A stretch of DNA of 7,858 nucleotides from Flavobacteriaceae bacterium (GCA_947472705.1 CANJDA010000101.1:1-7858); one strand, 5' to 3'; numbered from the stretch's first letter, positions 1 through 7,638 are shown. The notes: a model not told the origin generated them from the sequence alone. Numbers and translations are program-made.

Positions 1-40
1 GAATTTTATCATCTTCATTCTCGAAATCTTCTATTCTCAT
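1..40 (-). CDS. 5' end of an unidentified protein, cut by the window edge
   Basis: An ATG at 40-38 on the minus strand opens a frame that stays open to the window edge, giving 13 residues beginning MRIEDFENEDDKI. The fragment is acidic and has no signal peptide at its start. I do not recognise it and assign no function. The start is supported by a perfect Bacteroidota -7 box 42 bases upstream (83-90), so this is probably a separately transcribed gene downstream of the GNAT gene. With so few codons, a chance frame cannot be excluded. Confidence 0.5.
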   Translation of the reverse strand, partial: MRIEDFENEDDKI

Positions 41-82
41 GATATAAATTTTATTCTAATTTTTATTGTAAAAGCAAACGCG

Positions 83-110
83 CAAAAGTAATTCTTTTTT
101 TAAAACACAA
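83..110 (-). promoter_or_regulatory. Bacteroidota-type promoter for the left-edge gene
   Basis: Read on the minus strand, positions 90-83 are TACTTTTG, a perfect match to the phylum -7 consensus TAnnTTTG. A TTG at 110-108 lies 17 bases upstream, and a second TTG at 115-113 lies 22 bases upstream. Both fall within the spacing known for the -33 element in Flavobacterium. The predicted transcript would start around position 77 and have a leader of about 35-40 bases before the ATG at 40. Matches of this kind do occur by chance in AT-rich DNA. Confidence 0.55.
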
Positions 111-156
111 GTCAAAAAATACAACAGTAAACTTTTGATTCTTAATAGTGTGGTGT

Positions 157-705
157 TTAGCTATTTCTTTCCCATTCCCATTTTAATAATGAATAACAAT
201 CAGAGTCTTCATTTTTTCCATTGACCACATAGTCTTCTCTCATGGTACCTTCTTTAGTAAAACCATATCGAAGTAATAATCTTAAGGAAGGTTCATTTTC
301 GGCAGCAATTAAGGCTTCTATTCTGTGAAGGTTTAAAGAAGTAAATCCAAAAGCTAAAACGGTTTCAAGTGCTTCAGTCATATAGCCTTTTTGTTTTACA
401 TTATCATTTCTCATATTGTAAAACAATTCGGTTCTGTTGTGTGATTTATTCCAAGTATGAAAGCCGCATTCGCCAATAGTTTGGTTGCTTTCTTTGTCGA
501 TTAATAAAAAGTAAAACAATGAAATGCGATGGGTTTCCATTCCTTTTTCGTGCATGTTTTTAAGATGCTCATAACTTGCTTCATCAAAATCAAAGTAACT
601 TATGATATCTTCTTTTGATTTAGTATTGAAAAACTCATGAATGATAGCAGGAGTAATACTTTTCAATAGGAGTCTTGGCGTAATTATTTCAATTTGATTA
701 GTCAT
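157..705 (-). CDS. GNAT-family N-acetyltransferase, RimJ/RimL-like
   Basis: This 182-residue protein is a single GNAT domain of normal length for the family and should be cytoplasmic. It opens with the TPRLLL strand (residues 9-14) typical of RimJ/RimL-type enzymes. The acetyl-CoA pyrophosphate loop is K104-Q-K-G107-Y-M109, a variant of the usual Q/R-x-x-G-x-G/A. It is followed by the LHRIEA strand (126-131) and an N137-x-x-S140 motif, then the RYGF turn (146-149). Such enzymes transfer acetyl groups from acetyl-CoA to a protein N-terminus or small amine; the acceptor cannot be told from sequence. The ATG at 705 is 13 bases past the uvrA stop and no promoter box lies between, so it is probably cotranscribed with uvrA. 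A direct role in DNA repair is not implied. No terminator hairpin is visible downstream of its stop codon. Confidence 0.9.
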   Translation of the reverse strand: MTNQIEIITPRLLLKSITPAIIHEFFNTKSKEDIISYFDFDEASYEHLKNMHEKGMETHRISLFYFLLIDKESNQTIGECGFHTWNKSHNRTELFYNMRNDNVKQKGYMTEALETVLAFGFTSLNLHRIEALIAAENEPSLRLLLRYGFTKEGTMREDYVVNGKNEDSDCYSLLKWEWERNS

Positions 706-718
706 TTTTTACATAGAA

Positions 719-3550
719 TTAAATCAATTCTTTTTTCAAAAACTGTGCAGTATAGCTTTTTTTGTTTTTGATTAGTTCTTCTGGAGTACCTTTAGCTACG
801 ACTTCGCCGCCAGCTTTTCCGCCTTCGGGACCAATGTCGATAATGTAATCGGCTAGTTTAATTACATCCATATTGTGTTCAATAATCAAGATGGAATTAC
901 CTTTGTCTACCAATTTATTAATCACATCCATCAAAACTCGAATATCTTCAAAATGCAGTCCTGTTGTAGGTTCATCCATGATGTAAAATGTATTTCCAGT
1001 ATCTTTTTTGGATAACTCTGTCGCCAATTTGATACGTTGTGCTTCACCACCAGATAGGGTAGTACTTTGTTGCCCTAATGTGATATAACCTAGTCCAACA
1101 TCTTGTATCGTTTTCACTTTTCTATAGATTTTCGGTATGTTTTCAAAAAACGGAACCGCTTCATCAACCGTCATGTTCAACACATCCGAAATGGATTTTC
1201 CTTTGTATCGAATTTCTAAAGTTTCTCTGTTGAATCGTTTTCCTTGGCAGGTTTCACATTCTACATACACATCGGGTAAGAAACTCATTTCAATAGTTCT
1301 AACACCCGAACCTTCACAGGTTTCGCATCTTCCACCCGAAACATTAAAACTAAAACGCCCTGCTTTGTAACCACGAATCATAGCCTCAGGCGTTTGAGTA
1401 TACAAACTTCTAATTTCCGAAAATACATCTGTATAAGTCGCAGGGTTGCTTCGTGGTGTTCGGCCTATCGGACTTTGATCAATATCGATTACTTTATCGA
1501 TATGCTCTAAACCTTCAATTTTCTTGTAGGGTTGAGGTTTCTTTACGCCATTGAAATAGTATTCATTTAAAATTGGATAAAGCGTTTCATTAATCAAAGT
1601 CGATTTTCCACTGCCTGAAACCCCAGTCACACAAATCAGTTTTCCTAACGGCAATTCTATGGAAACATTCTTTAAGTTATTTCCAGTAGCGCCACTTAAT
1701 TTTAAGAATTTACCATTGCCTTCACGACGTTTCTTTGGTACTTCGATTTTCATTTCACCATTCAAATACATGGCAGTCATGGTGTGTTCTTTATGCAATT
1801 CGGCAGGAGTTCCCTTGCTGATGATTTCGCCTCCAAACTTTCCCGCTTTGGGGCCTATGTCGATTACATAATCGGCACGTTCAATCATGTCTTTGTCGTG
1901 TTCAACCACAAGAACTGAATTTCCAATGTCTCGTAATTGCTCTAAAGAATGAATCAGTTTTTCATTATCTCTTTGGTGTAAACCAATACTTGGTTCGTCC
2001 AAAATATACAACACACCAACCAATTGAGAACCAATTTGAGTTGCCAAACGTATACGTTGCGCTTCTCCACCCGAAAGTGATTTGGAGCTTCGGTTAATGG
2101 ATAAATAATTCAGACCCACGTTCACCAAAAAACGCAAACGATCTTTGATTTCTTTAACGATTTCAGAAGCAATGATAGTTTGTTTTTCGGATAAATGTTT
2201 GTCTAAATCCTCAAACCAAGCACTTAAATCTGAAATATCCATAGTCGATAAATCAAAGATGTTTTTTTCGTGAATTCGGAAATACATAGCTTCTTTTTTC
2301 AATCGGGAACCTTCACACTCTGGACATTTTATTTCGTCCATAAACTCTTTTGCCCAACGTTTTATAGAAGTTGAATTGCTTTCATCGAATTGATTTTTGA
2401 TGAAATGGGATATGCCTTCAAACTCAATTTTGTATTCTTTGGTAATGCCTAATGATTTAGATTCCACTGCAAATTTCTCCTTACCTCCATGCAAAATAAT
2501 TTGCATTGCTTCTTCAGAAATGGTTTCAATGGCATCGGTTATTTTAAAACCAAATTTTTCGCCAATGATTTCTAATTGCTTGAAAATCCATGAATTCTTG
2601 TATTCACCCAAAGGTGCAAAGCCACCGTTTTTGATAGATAACTTTGAATTTGGAATGATTTTTTTTAAATTGATTTCATGCACTGTTCCCAAACCTTTAC
2701 AAGTTTCGCAGGCTCCTTTGGGAGAGTTGAACGAGAACAAATTTGGTTCTGGATTTTGATAGGATATCCCCGAAGTAGGACACATTAAATTCCGACTGAA
2801 ATAACGCACTTCATTGGTGTCTTGGTCTAATATCATCAATACATTCTCGCCGTGATACATGGCGGTTTTGATGCTTTCGGTCAAGCGTTTTTCGTTTTCT
2901 TCTGTATTCTCAATCACCATTCGATCAATTACAATTTCAATGTCATGAGTTTTGTAACGATCGAGTTTCATTCCTGGTAATAAATCTTGAACTTCGCCAT
3001 TCACACGCACTTTCAAAAATCCTTGTTTGGTGATTTGTTGGAACAACTCAGCATAATGACCTTTTCTGGCTCTGATAATTAGAGCTAAAATATTGATGCG
3101 TTTTCCAGTGAAATTCTGAATAATTAATTCTTTGATTTGTTCATCGGAATAAGAAACCATTTTTTCGCCTGTGACATAACTATACGCTTCACCACCACGT
3201 GCATAAAGTAATCGTAAGAAGTCATAAATTTCGGTAATGGTACCTACTGTTGAACGCGGACTTTTACTGGTTGTTTTTTGTTCAATAGCGATTACAGGAG
3301 AAAGACCGTCAATCTTATCCACATCAGGTCGCTCTAATCCGCCAAGAAATTGTCTGGCATAAGCAGAGAATGTTTCGATGTAACGACGTTGTCCTTCGGC
3401 ATAAATCGTATCGAATGCCAAAGATGATTTCCCAGAACCTGAAAGACCAGTAATTACGACCAGTTTTTCACGAGGAATAGTTATATCAATGTTCTTTAAA
3501 TTATGTACTCGAGCACCTAAAACTTCAATAGTATTTTCTGTATCTAACAT
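719..3550 (-). CDS. uvrA: UvrABC excision repair ATPase subunit A
   Basis: UvrA dimers scan DNA for bulky lesions and load UvrB in nucleotide excision repair. From the ATG at 3550 the protein has 943 residues, normal for the family. It has two ABC ATPase halves. The first has Walker A GLSGSGKSS (35-43), signature LSGGEAQ (about 491) and Walker B with D518-E519. The second has Walker A GVSGSGKST (643-651), signature at about 832 and D859-E860. The second zinc module is intact (C742, C745, C765, C768, 19 residues between pairs), and a further CxxC is at 409/412. The first zinc module reads CPTS at 257-260 and CETC at 281-284, so one cysteine is a serine. The longer frame to a TTG at 3571 is rejected because that TTG is the end of a promoter -7 box. 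The gene has its own promoter and is probably cotranscribed with the GNAT gene 13 bp downstream. Confidence 0.97.
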   Translation of the reverse strand: MLDTENTIEVLGARVHNLKNIDITIPREKLVVITGLSGSGKSSLAFDTIYAEGQRRYIETFSAYARQFLGGLERPDVDKIDGLSPVIAIEQKTTSKSPRSTVGTITEIYDFLRLLYARGGEAYSYVTGEKMVSYSDEQIKELIIQNFTGKRINILALIIRARKGHYAELFQQITKQGFLKVRVNGEVQDLLPGMKLDRYKTHDIEIVIDRMVIENTEENEKRLTESIKTAMYHGENVLMILDQDTNEVRYFSRNLMCPTSGISYQNPEPNLFSFNSPKGACETCKGLGTVHEINLKKIIPNSKLSIKNGGFAPLGEYKNSWIFKQLEIIGEKFGFKITDAIETISEEAMQIILHGGKEKFAVESKSLGITKEYKIEFEGISHFIKNQFDESNSTSIKRWAKEFMDEIKCPECEGSRLKKEAMYFRIHEKNIFDLSTMDISDLSAWFEDLDKHLSEKQTIIASEIVKEIKDRLRFLVNVGLNYLSINRSSKSLSGGEAQRIRLATQIGSQLVGVLYILDEPSIGLHQRDNEKLIHSLEQLRDIGNSVLVVEHDKDMIERADYVIDIGPKAGKFGGEIISKGTPAELHKEHTMTAMYLNGEMKIEVPKKRREGNGKFLKLSGATGNNLKNVSIELPLGKLICVTGVSGSGKSTLINETLYPILNEYYFNGVKKPQPYKKIEGLEHIDKVIDIDQSPIGRTPRSNPATYTDVFSEIRSLYTQTPEAMIRGYKAGRFSFNVSGGRCETCEGSGVRTIEMSFLPDVYVECETCQGKRFNRETLEIRYKGKSISDVLNMTVDEAVPFFENIPKIYRKVKTIQDVGLGYITLGQQSTTLSGGEAQRIKLATELSKKDTGNTFYIMDEPTTGLHFEDIRVLMDVINKLVDKGNSILIIEHNMDVIKLADYIIDIGPEGGKAGGEVVAKGTPEELIKNKKSYTAQFLKKELI

Positions 3551-3568
3551 AGCATTTTTGGCAAAACG

Positions 3569-3598
3569 CAAAGGTAGTGTTTTAGAAAGAAGTTTTAA
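3569..3598 (-). promoter_or_regulatory. Probable uvrA promoter
   Basis: On the minus strand, 3576-3569 read TACCTTTG, a perfect TAnnTTTG -7 box. TTA at 3598-3596 lies 19 bases upstream, one mismatch from the -33 TTG. Transcription would start near 3562, leaving a leader of only about 12 bases before the ATG at 3550. The box overlaps the TTG codon at 3571-3569, which argues against that codon as the uvrA start. No LexA-like palindrome is evident around it by eye. Confidence 0.5.
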
Positions 3599-3630
3599 TT
3601 ATACAGCTAAGAAGTTATTGTTAAAAGTGA

Positions 3631-5451
3631 TTACTCAATTACCATCTCTTTCAATCGTTGACGGTAACTTTCGAGGACATTAATTTTGGACAAAAAACCA
3701 AAGTACTTTCCTTTATGGATGACAGGTAAAATGGAAGCATTTGAAGTTTCGAATAACTTCATTATTTTCTCAGGCTTGTCTTCAAAAAGTATTAATTCTT
3801 TAGGTTGACTGATAATTTCACTTATAGACATAAATTTGACTCGATACGGATTGAAGATGATGGCTTTGACCTCTTCAAAATCGACTATACCTATAAGTGA
3901 TTTATTTTCGTCAATAATAGGGATGATTTTCTGTTCGGTTGTAGAGAAAATTTCGACTATATTTTCAATCGGACTTTCTAAGGTTAATGCTTTATAGTTT
4001 TGTTGAACCAAGTTGTAAAAGTTAATGCTCTGCAGAATGTTTTTGTCTTTATCACTGGTAAATACATCGCCTTTATCAGCTAATCCTTTTACATCCATAG
4101 AATGTTTTTCAAATTGTTTGGAAACAGCAAAACTTACAGAGGATACTATCATTAGCGGCACCATCAAATCATAACCACCTGTTATTTCACCAATAAGGAA
4201 TATAGCTGTCAAAGGAGCATGAAACAAACCACTTAGGATTCCAGCCATTCCCACGATGGTAAAATTAGCTATGGGTAGATGATGAGAAAAATTCAATAAG
4301 TTTACCGTTTTGGCTACAAAAAAGCCAAGATAAGATCCCACAAAAAGAGAAGGAGCAAAGTTACCTCCATTACCACCACTGCCAAGAGTTAAACCTGTAG
4401 CAAAGGCTTTAAGCAACATAGTAACTCCAACAAAAGCTAGCAAAATCCATTCGCTACTTTTTAATTTTTCGAGTATGGTATTGTCTAATAATACACTAGG
4501 GTTTTTTGATGCCAAGGTTTTAATGCTTTCATATCCTTCTCCAAAAAGGGTTGGGAAAAAGAAAATCAAAATGGCTAAAATTGTGGCACCAAAGATTGCT
4601 TTCCTATAGCCTTTATTTTTAAATGTTCCGAAAAATTTCTCTACTTTTTGAAAATTTCGGGCATGATAAATGGAAGTTAATCCAGCCAAAACTCCTAATA
4701 AGATATAATAGGGTGTGTTATGATAATCAAATTTTAAAGTTTGTTCGAAATTCAGAATTACATCGTGACTTAAGGTAACTTTTGAAATTAAAGCACCGGT
4801 AGCCGCCGAGATAATAATAGGGATAAAAGCAGCTATTGATACGTCTGTAAGTACCACTTCAATTGCAAACAGTACACCAGCAATTGGAGCATTGAAAGCG
4901 GCACCAATTCCGGCTGCCACACCACAAGCTAACAATAAAATCCTGTCCTTTTGAGAGAGATGGTATTTTTGAGCAAAGTTAGAACCAAACGCTGCTCCCG
5001 TAATAACGATTGGACTTTCCAATCCTGCAGAACCTCCTAATCCAACGGTTAAGGAACTGGTAATGATTTGGGCATACATTTGTTTTTTGGGCATAATGCC
5101 TCCTTTTTTGGCTACGGCATATAAGACTTTGGAGCTTCCTTTTTCCAGATTGTTGTCTAGAAAATTCCGAATGACAAAAACCGTTAGTAAAATACCGGCT
5201 ATAGGCAATAAACTATTGATATAAGGTAATTTCAAGAAACCATTGATATCATTGGCCCAAAGGAAAATATTATGGGCGAAACTTTTTAGTATAATAACGG
5301 CAAGCGAACAAGTGATAGCCACTAAAACACTGGCTAAATAAATAAAATTACGCTCACTTAATCTATCTTTTAGAAGAAAAATCAAGCCTTCGGCCCTTCT
5401 AAAAATACTTCTGAATGCAATTTTAAAAAAAGAAGCTTTATTCGATGGCAT
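3631..5451 (-). CDS. ClC-family chloride channel or transporter with C-terminal CBS pair
   Basis: This 606-residue inner-membrane protein has a ClC membrane domain (about 35-445) and two cytosolic CBS domains (about 483-533 and 540-595). Family landmarks are visible in order: G105-S106-S107 in place of GSGIP, keeping the chloride-binding serine; GLESP (143-147), with E145 as the gating glutamate; AAFNAPIAG (184-192); GGNFAP (362-367) at the second anion loop; and Y427 at the inner tyrosine gate. At the position of the E. coli proton glutamate E203 there is a valine (I197-E198-V199), as in ClC-0/1-type channels. This makes a channel or an atypical exchanger plausible. The serine points to chloride rather than nitrate. 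CBS domains often bind adenine nucleotides and may regulate gating. The start is the ATG at 5451, 48 bp after the acpH stop. No good promoter box lies in that gap, so readthrough from acpH is likely. Confidence 0.93.
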   Translation of the reverse strand: MPSNKASFFKIAFRSIFRRAEGLIFLLKDRLSERNFIYLASVLVAITCSLAVIILKSFAHNIFLWANDINGFLKLPYINSLLPIAGILLTVFVIRNFLDNNLEKGSSKVLYAVAKKGGIMPKKQMYAQIITSSLTVGLGGSAGLESPIVITGAAFGSNFAQKYHLSQKDRILLLACGVAAGIGAAFNAPIAGVLFAIEVVLTDVSIAAFIPIIISAATGALISKVTLSHDVILNFEQTLKFDYHNTPYYILLGVLAGLTSIYHARNFQKVEKFFGTFKNKGYRKAIFGATILAILIFFFPTLFGEGYESIKTLASKNPSVLLDNTILEKLKSSEWILLAFVGVTMLLKAFATGLTLGSGGNGGNFAPSLFVGSYLGFFVAKTVNLLNFSHHLPIANFTIVGMAGILSGLFHAPLTAIFLIGEITGGYDLMVPLMIVSSVSFAVSKQFEKHSMDVKGLADKGDVFTSDKDKNILQSINFYNLVQQNYKALTLESPIENIVEIFSTTEQKIIPIIDENKSLIGIVDFEEVKAIIFNPYRVKFMSISEIISQPKELILFEDKPEKIMKLFETSNASILPVIHKGKYFGFLSKINVLESYRQRLKEMVIE

Positions 5452-5499
5452 TAATTTAAAACTTTTGAAATGCTAAAATACAACTTCGTTACTCAATTT

Positions 5500-6084
5500 T
5501 TAAAGTTCTTCTAATTTTTGTTGACAATGTTGCTTTAATTCTTCAAAAAACAAACCAAATTCCTTTTCAAATTCGATATAAAATTGTTTTAACTCTACAA
5601 TAGATTCGTGCATGGCTACACGATTTTTGGTACGGTGATCCATTTGGAACATAATCATTTCTAACCCTTCAATAGAAGCATAGCTAACCAGCCAGTTTCT
5701 ACCAATCATATAAGGAAGCATGCCTTTGGCTTTATCGGTTAATGCTTCTAAGTTATCTGTTAGAAGTGTATAAAAGGTTTCGGCATAAATTCCCAATTTT
5801 TCATTAGAATAAGTTTTCCAATTTTTAGCCAAAAAATGATCATAAAAAATATCCATAATCACGCCCGAATAGTGACCGTATTTTTCGTGCAATCTATGTT
5901 TGCTCTGTCTGTAAATAGGATGCATATCAGTGAAACTATCAATGGCACGATGCAGTAGAATTCCTTTTCTAATTTCTGTGGGATAATCATCGTACTTGTT
6001 ACCACGAATACTGTCTGCCATGAAGTTTCCGATTTTTATCAAATCGTTATCACCAGAAAGATAGATGTGTGCTAAAAAGTTCAT
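5500..6084 (-). CDS. acpH: Acyl carrier protein phosphodiesterase (AcpH/DUF479)
   Basis: AcpH hydrolyses the 4'-phosphopantetheine arm from holo-ACP to give apo-ACP, reversing AcpS in the cytoplasm. The protein has 194 residues against 193 for E. coli AcpH, and I see matching blocks along the first half: MNFLAHIYLS (1-10), GNFMADSIRG (19-28), HRAIDSFTD (45-53) and YDHFLAKNW (81-89). Likely metal or catalytic residues of this HD-like phosphohydrolase fold are D24, H45, D49, D53, D82 and H83. The C-terminal half is less conserved but keeps W131-L-x-x-Y. The start is the ATG at 6084, which aligns exactly with the family N-terminus. It diverges from glmM across a 120-bp gap in which I find no perfect TAnnTTTG box on its strand. 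The physiological value of ACP turnover is uncertain even in E. coli. Confidence 0.9.
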   Translation of the reverse strand: MNFLAHIYLSGDNDLIKIGNFMADSIRGNKYDDYPTEIRKGILLHRAIDSFTDMHPIYRQSKHRLHEKYGHYSGVIMDIFYDHFLAKNWKTYSNEKLGIYAETFYTLLTDNLEALTDKAKGMLPYMIGRNWLVSYASIEGLEMIMFQMDHRTKNRVAMHESIVELKQFYIEFEKEFGLFFEELKQHCQQKLEEL

Positions 6085-6134
6085 GAGCCCAATTTAGGAA
6101 TTTTATATTAGAAATTTTAATTTTTAAATTAGAA

Positions 6135-6160
6135 TTGAAAAACACCATTCTTTATATTTG
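6135..6160 (+). promoter_or_regulatory. glmM promoter
   Basis: TATATTTG at 6153-6160 is a perfect -7 box. The nearest TTG (6135-6137) is 15 bases upstream, slightly shorter than the 17-23 usually given for Flavobacterium, so the -33 assignment is less certain. Transcription would begin near 6167, giving an A-rich leader of about 38 bases with no Shine-Dalgarno sequence before the ATG at 6205. That is normal for this phylum. Confidence 0.6.
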
Positions 6161-6204
6161 TAGACATTTAAAAAACAACATCCAATAAATACAAAAAAAT
6201 CATA

Positions 6205-7593
6205 ATGACTCTAATCAAATCAATATCCGGAATTCGTGGTACTATTGGCGGTAAAGTAGGTGATAATCTAACGCCAGTAGATGCAGTGAAATTTGCTTCG
6301 GCTTATGGGACATTCCTGAAAAATAATATACAAAAAGACAAGCTTAAGGTTGTAATAGGACGTGATGCTCGTATTTCGGGACCAATGATTCACAATTTGG
6401 TTGTAAATACTTTAATCGGCTTAGGCATAGATGTTATTGATATAGGTTTATCAACTACGCCAACGGTTGAGGTTGCAGTGCCTTTAGAGCAAGCAGATGG
6501 TGGGATTATTTTAACAGCTTCTCACAATCCGAAACAATGGAATGCATTAAAGTTACTTAATGCCAAAGGCGAATTCTTAAGCGATGCCGATGGTGCTAAG
6601 ATTCTTGAAATTGCCGAAGCTGAAGCATTTAATTTTTCTGATGTTGATTCTTTGGGCGAAATCACTATGAATGATGCTTATATGGATATTCATATTGATG
6701 AGGTTTTAGAGTTACCTTTAGTAGATGCAAAAGCGGTTGCCAAAAGGAAATTCAAAGTTGTGGTTGATGGGGTAAACTCTTCGGGGGGAATTATTATTCC
6801 AAAACTTTTAGAGCAAATGGGAGTAGAGTGTGTGAAATTATACTGTGAACCCAATGGTCATTTTCCTCATAATCCTGAACCGTTGAAAGAACATTTGGGT
6901 GACATTTGTAAATTAGTTGTAGAAGAAAAGGCTGATTTTGGCATCGTAGTAGACCCTGATGTTGACCGTTTGGCTTTTATCTCTAATGATGGAGAAATGT
7001 TTGGTGAAGAATACACTTTGGTAGCTTGTGCCGATTATGTTTTAAGTAAAACTCCAGGTAACACGGTTTCAAATATGTCTTCTTCTAGAGCATTACGAGA
7101 TATAACTTCCAAACACAATGGAAGTTACCAAGCCAGTGCTGTTGGTGAGGTAAATGTGGTTGAATTAATGAAAGCCACAAACGCCATAATTGGAGGAGAA
7201 GGCAATGGAGGTATTATTTATCCTGAGTTGCATTATGGTCGCGATAGTTTGGTTGGAGTGGCATTGTTCTTAACTCACTTAGCAAGTTTAGATATGACAG
7301 TTGCTGAATTAAGAGCCTCTTATCCTCAGTATTTTATGAGTAAGAATAAGATTGAACTTACGCCACAAATTAATGTTGATGCTATTTTAGTTGCGATGAC
7401 TGATAAGTATAAAAATGAAGAAATCAATACTATTGATGGAGTGAAAATAGACTTCTCAACAGAATGGGTGCATTTACGAAAATCAAACACCGAGCCGATT
7501 ATACGAATCTATACCGAAGCACCAACACAAGAGGCGGCAGATAAATTGGCCTTAAGAATTATAAATGAAATTAAAATTGTGGCTGGAATATAA
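6205..7593 (+). CDS. glmM: Phosphoglucosamine mutase (alpha-D-phosphohexomutase family)
   Basis: The 462-residue cytoplasmic enzyme should interconvert glucosamine-6-phosphate and glucosamine-1-phosphate, feeding UDP-GlcNAc for peptidoglycan and surface glycans. All four family loops are visible: the N-terminal SGIRGT (8-13); the phosphoserine loop TASHNP (104-109), with S106 as the phosphorylated residue; the magnesium loop DPDVDR (250-255); the sugar loop GEGNGG (331-336); and the phosphate loop RKSNTEP (425-431). The sugar loop and the SNTEP ending differ from bacterial GlmM (GEQSGH, SGTEP) and are closer to archaeal-type GlmM/PMM proteins. Phosphomannomutase or phosphoglucomutase activity is therefore a real alternative, and the symbol is assigned by family. 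The ATG at 6205 gives a normal N-terminus behind a good promoter. Downstream is a separate gene for an exported protein with its own likely promoter. Confidence 0.85.
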   Translation: MTLIKSISGIRGTIGGKVGDNLTPVDAVKFASAYGTFLKNNIQKDKLKVVIGRDARISGPMIHNLVVNTLIGLGIDVIDIGLSTTPTVEVAVPLEQADGGIILTASHNPKQWNALKLLNAKGEFLSDADGAKILEIAEAEAFNFSDVDSLGEITMNDAYMDIHIDEVLELPLVDAKAVAKRKFKVVVDGVNSSGGIIIPKLLEQMGVECVKLYCEPNGHFPHNPEPLKEHLGDICKLVVEEKADFGIVVDPDVDRLAFISNDGEMFGEEYTLVACADYVLSKTPGNTVSNMSSSRALRDITSKHNGSYQASAVGEVNVVELMKATNAIIGGEGNGGIIYPELHYGRDSLVGVALFLTHLASLDMTVAELRASYPQYFMSKNKIELTPQINVDAILVAMTDKYKNEEINTIDGVKIDFSTEWVHLRKSNTEPIIRIYTEAPTQEAADKLALRIINEIKIVAGI

Positions 7594-7601
7594 TGCCAAT
7601 A

Positions 7602-7631
7602 TTGTTTTTTAAGTAAAATTGATTTACTTTG
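7602..7631 (+). promoter_or_regulatory. Candidate promoter for the right-edge gene
   Basis: TTG at 7602-7604 is followed after exactly 19 bases by TTACTTTG (7624-7631), one mismatch from TAnnTTTG. Transcription would start near 7638, leaving a leader of about 57 bases. The -7 box lies in the right arm of the small hairpin at 7611-7629. Confidence 0.4.
7611..7629 (+). other. Small inverted repeat after glmM
   Basis: AAGTAAA (7611-7617) is perfectly complementary to TTTACTT (7623-7629) across a 5-base spacer. The 7-bp stem has one G-C pair and no T-run follows it; a T6 run precedes it at 7605-7610. It starts 18 bases past the glmM stop. It makes a poor intrinsic terminator and could instead be an operator-like site, because it overlaps the candidate -7 box. 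Confidence 0.3.
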
Positions 7632-7638
7632 CTCGAAG

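Noticed and set aside
1137..1370. Plus-strand open frame of 77 codons inside uvrA
   Set aside because: It lies antisense to conserved UvrA sequence (the second zinc module region) and has no promoter or recognisable protein features, so it is a shadow of uvrA.
2397..2759. Plus-strand open frame of 120 codons inside uvrA
   Set aside because: It is antisense to well-conserved UvrA coding sequence and resembles no known protein. Its length is explained by the codon use of the real gene.
3489..3683. Plus-strand open frame spanning the uvrA start and the end of the ClC gene
   Set aside because: It overlaps two real genes and the uvrA promoter on the other strand, and the protein has no recognisable features.
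5473..5480. Possible -7 box TATTTTAG (minus strand) before the ClC gene
   Set aside because: It has a mismatch in the core TTTG, and the only nearby TTG is 13 bases upstream, outside the usual spacing. It is not strong enough to call.
6089..6096. Possible -7 box TAAATTGG (minus strand) before acpH
   Set aside because: It has a core mismatch and lies only four bases from the acpH ATG, which would leave no leader.
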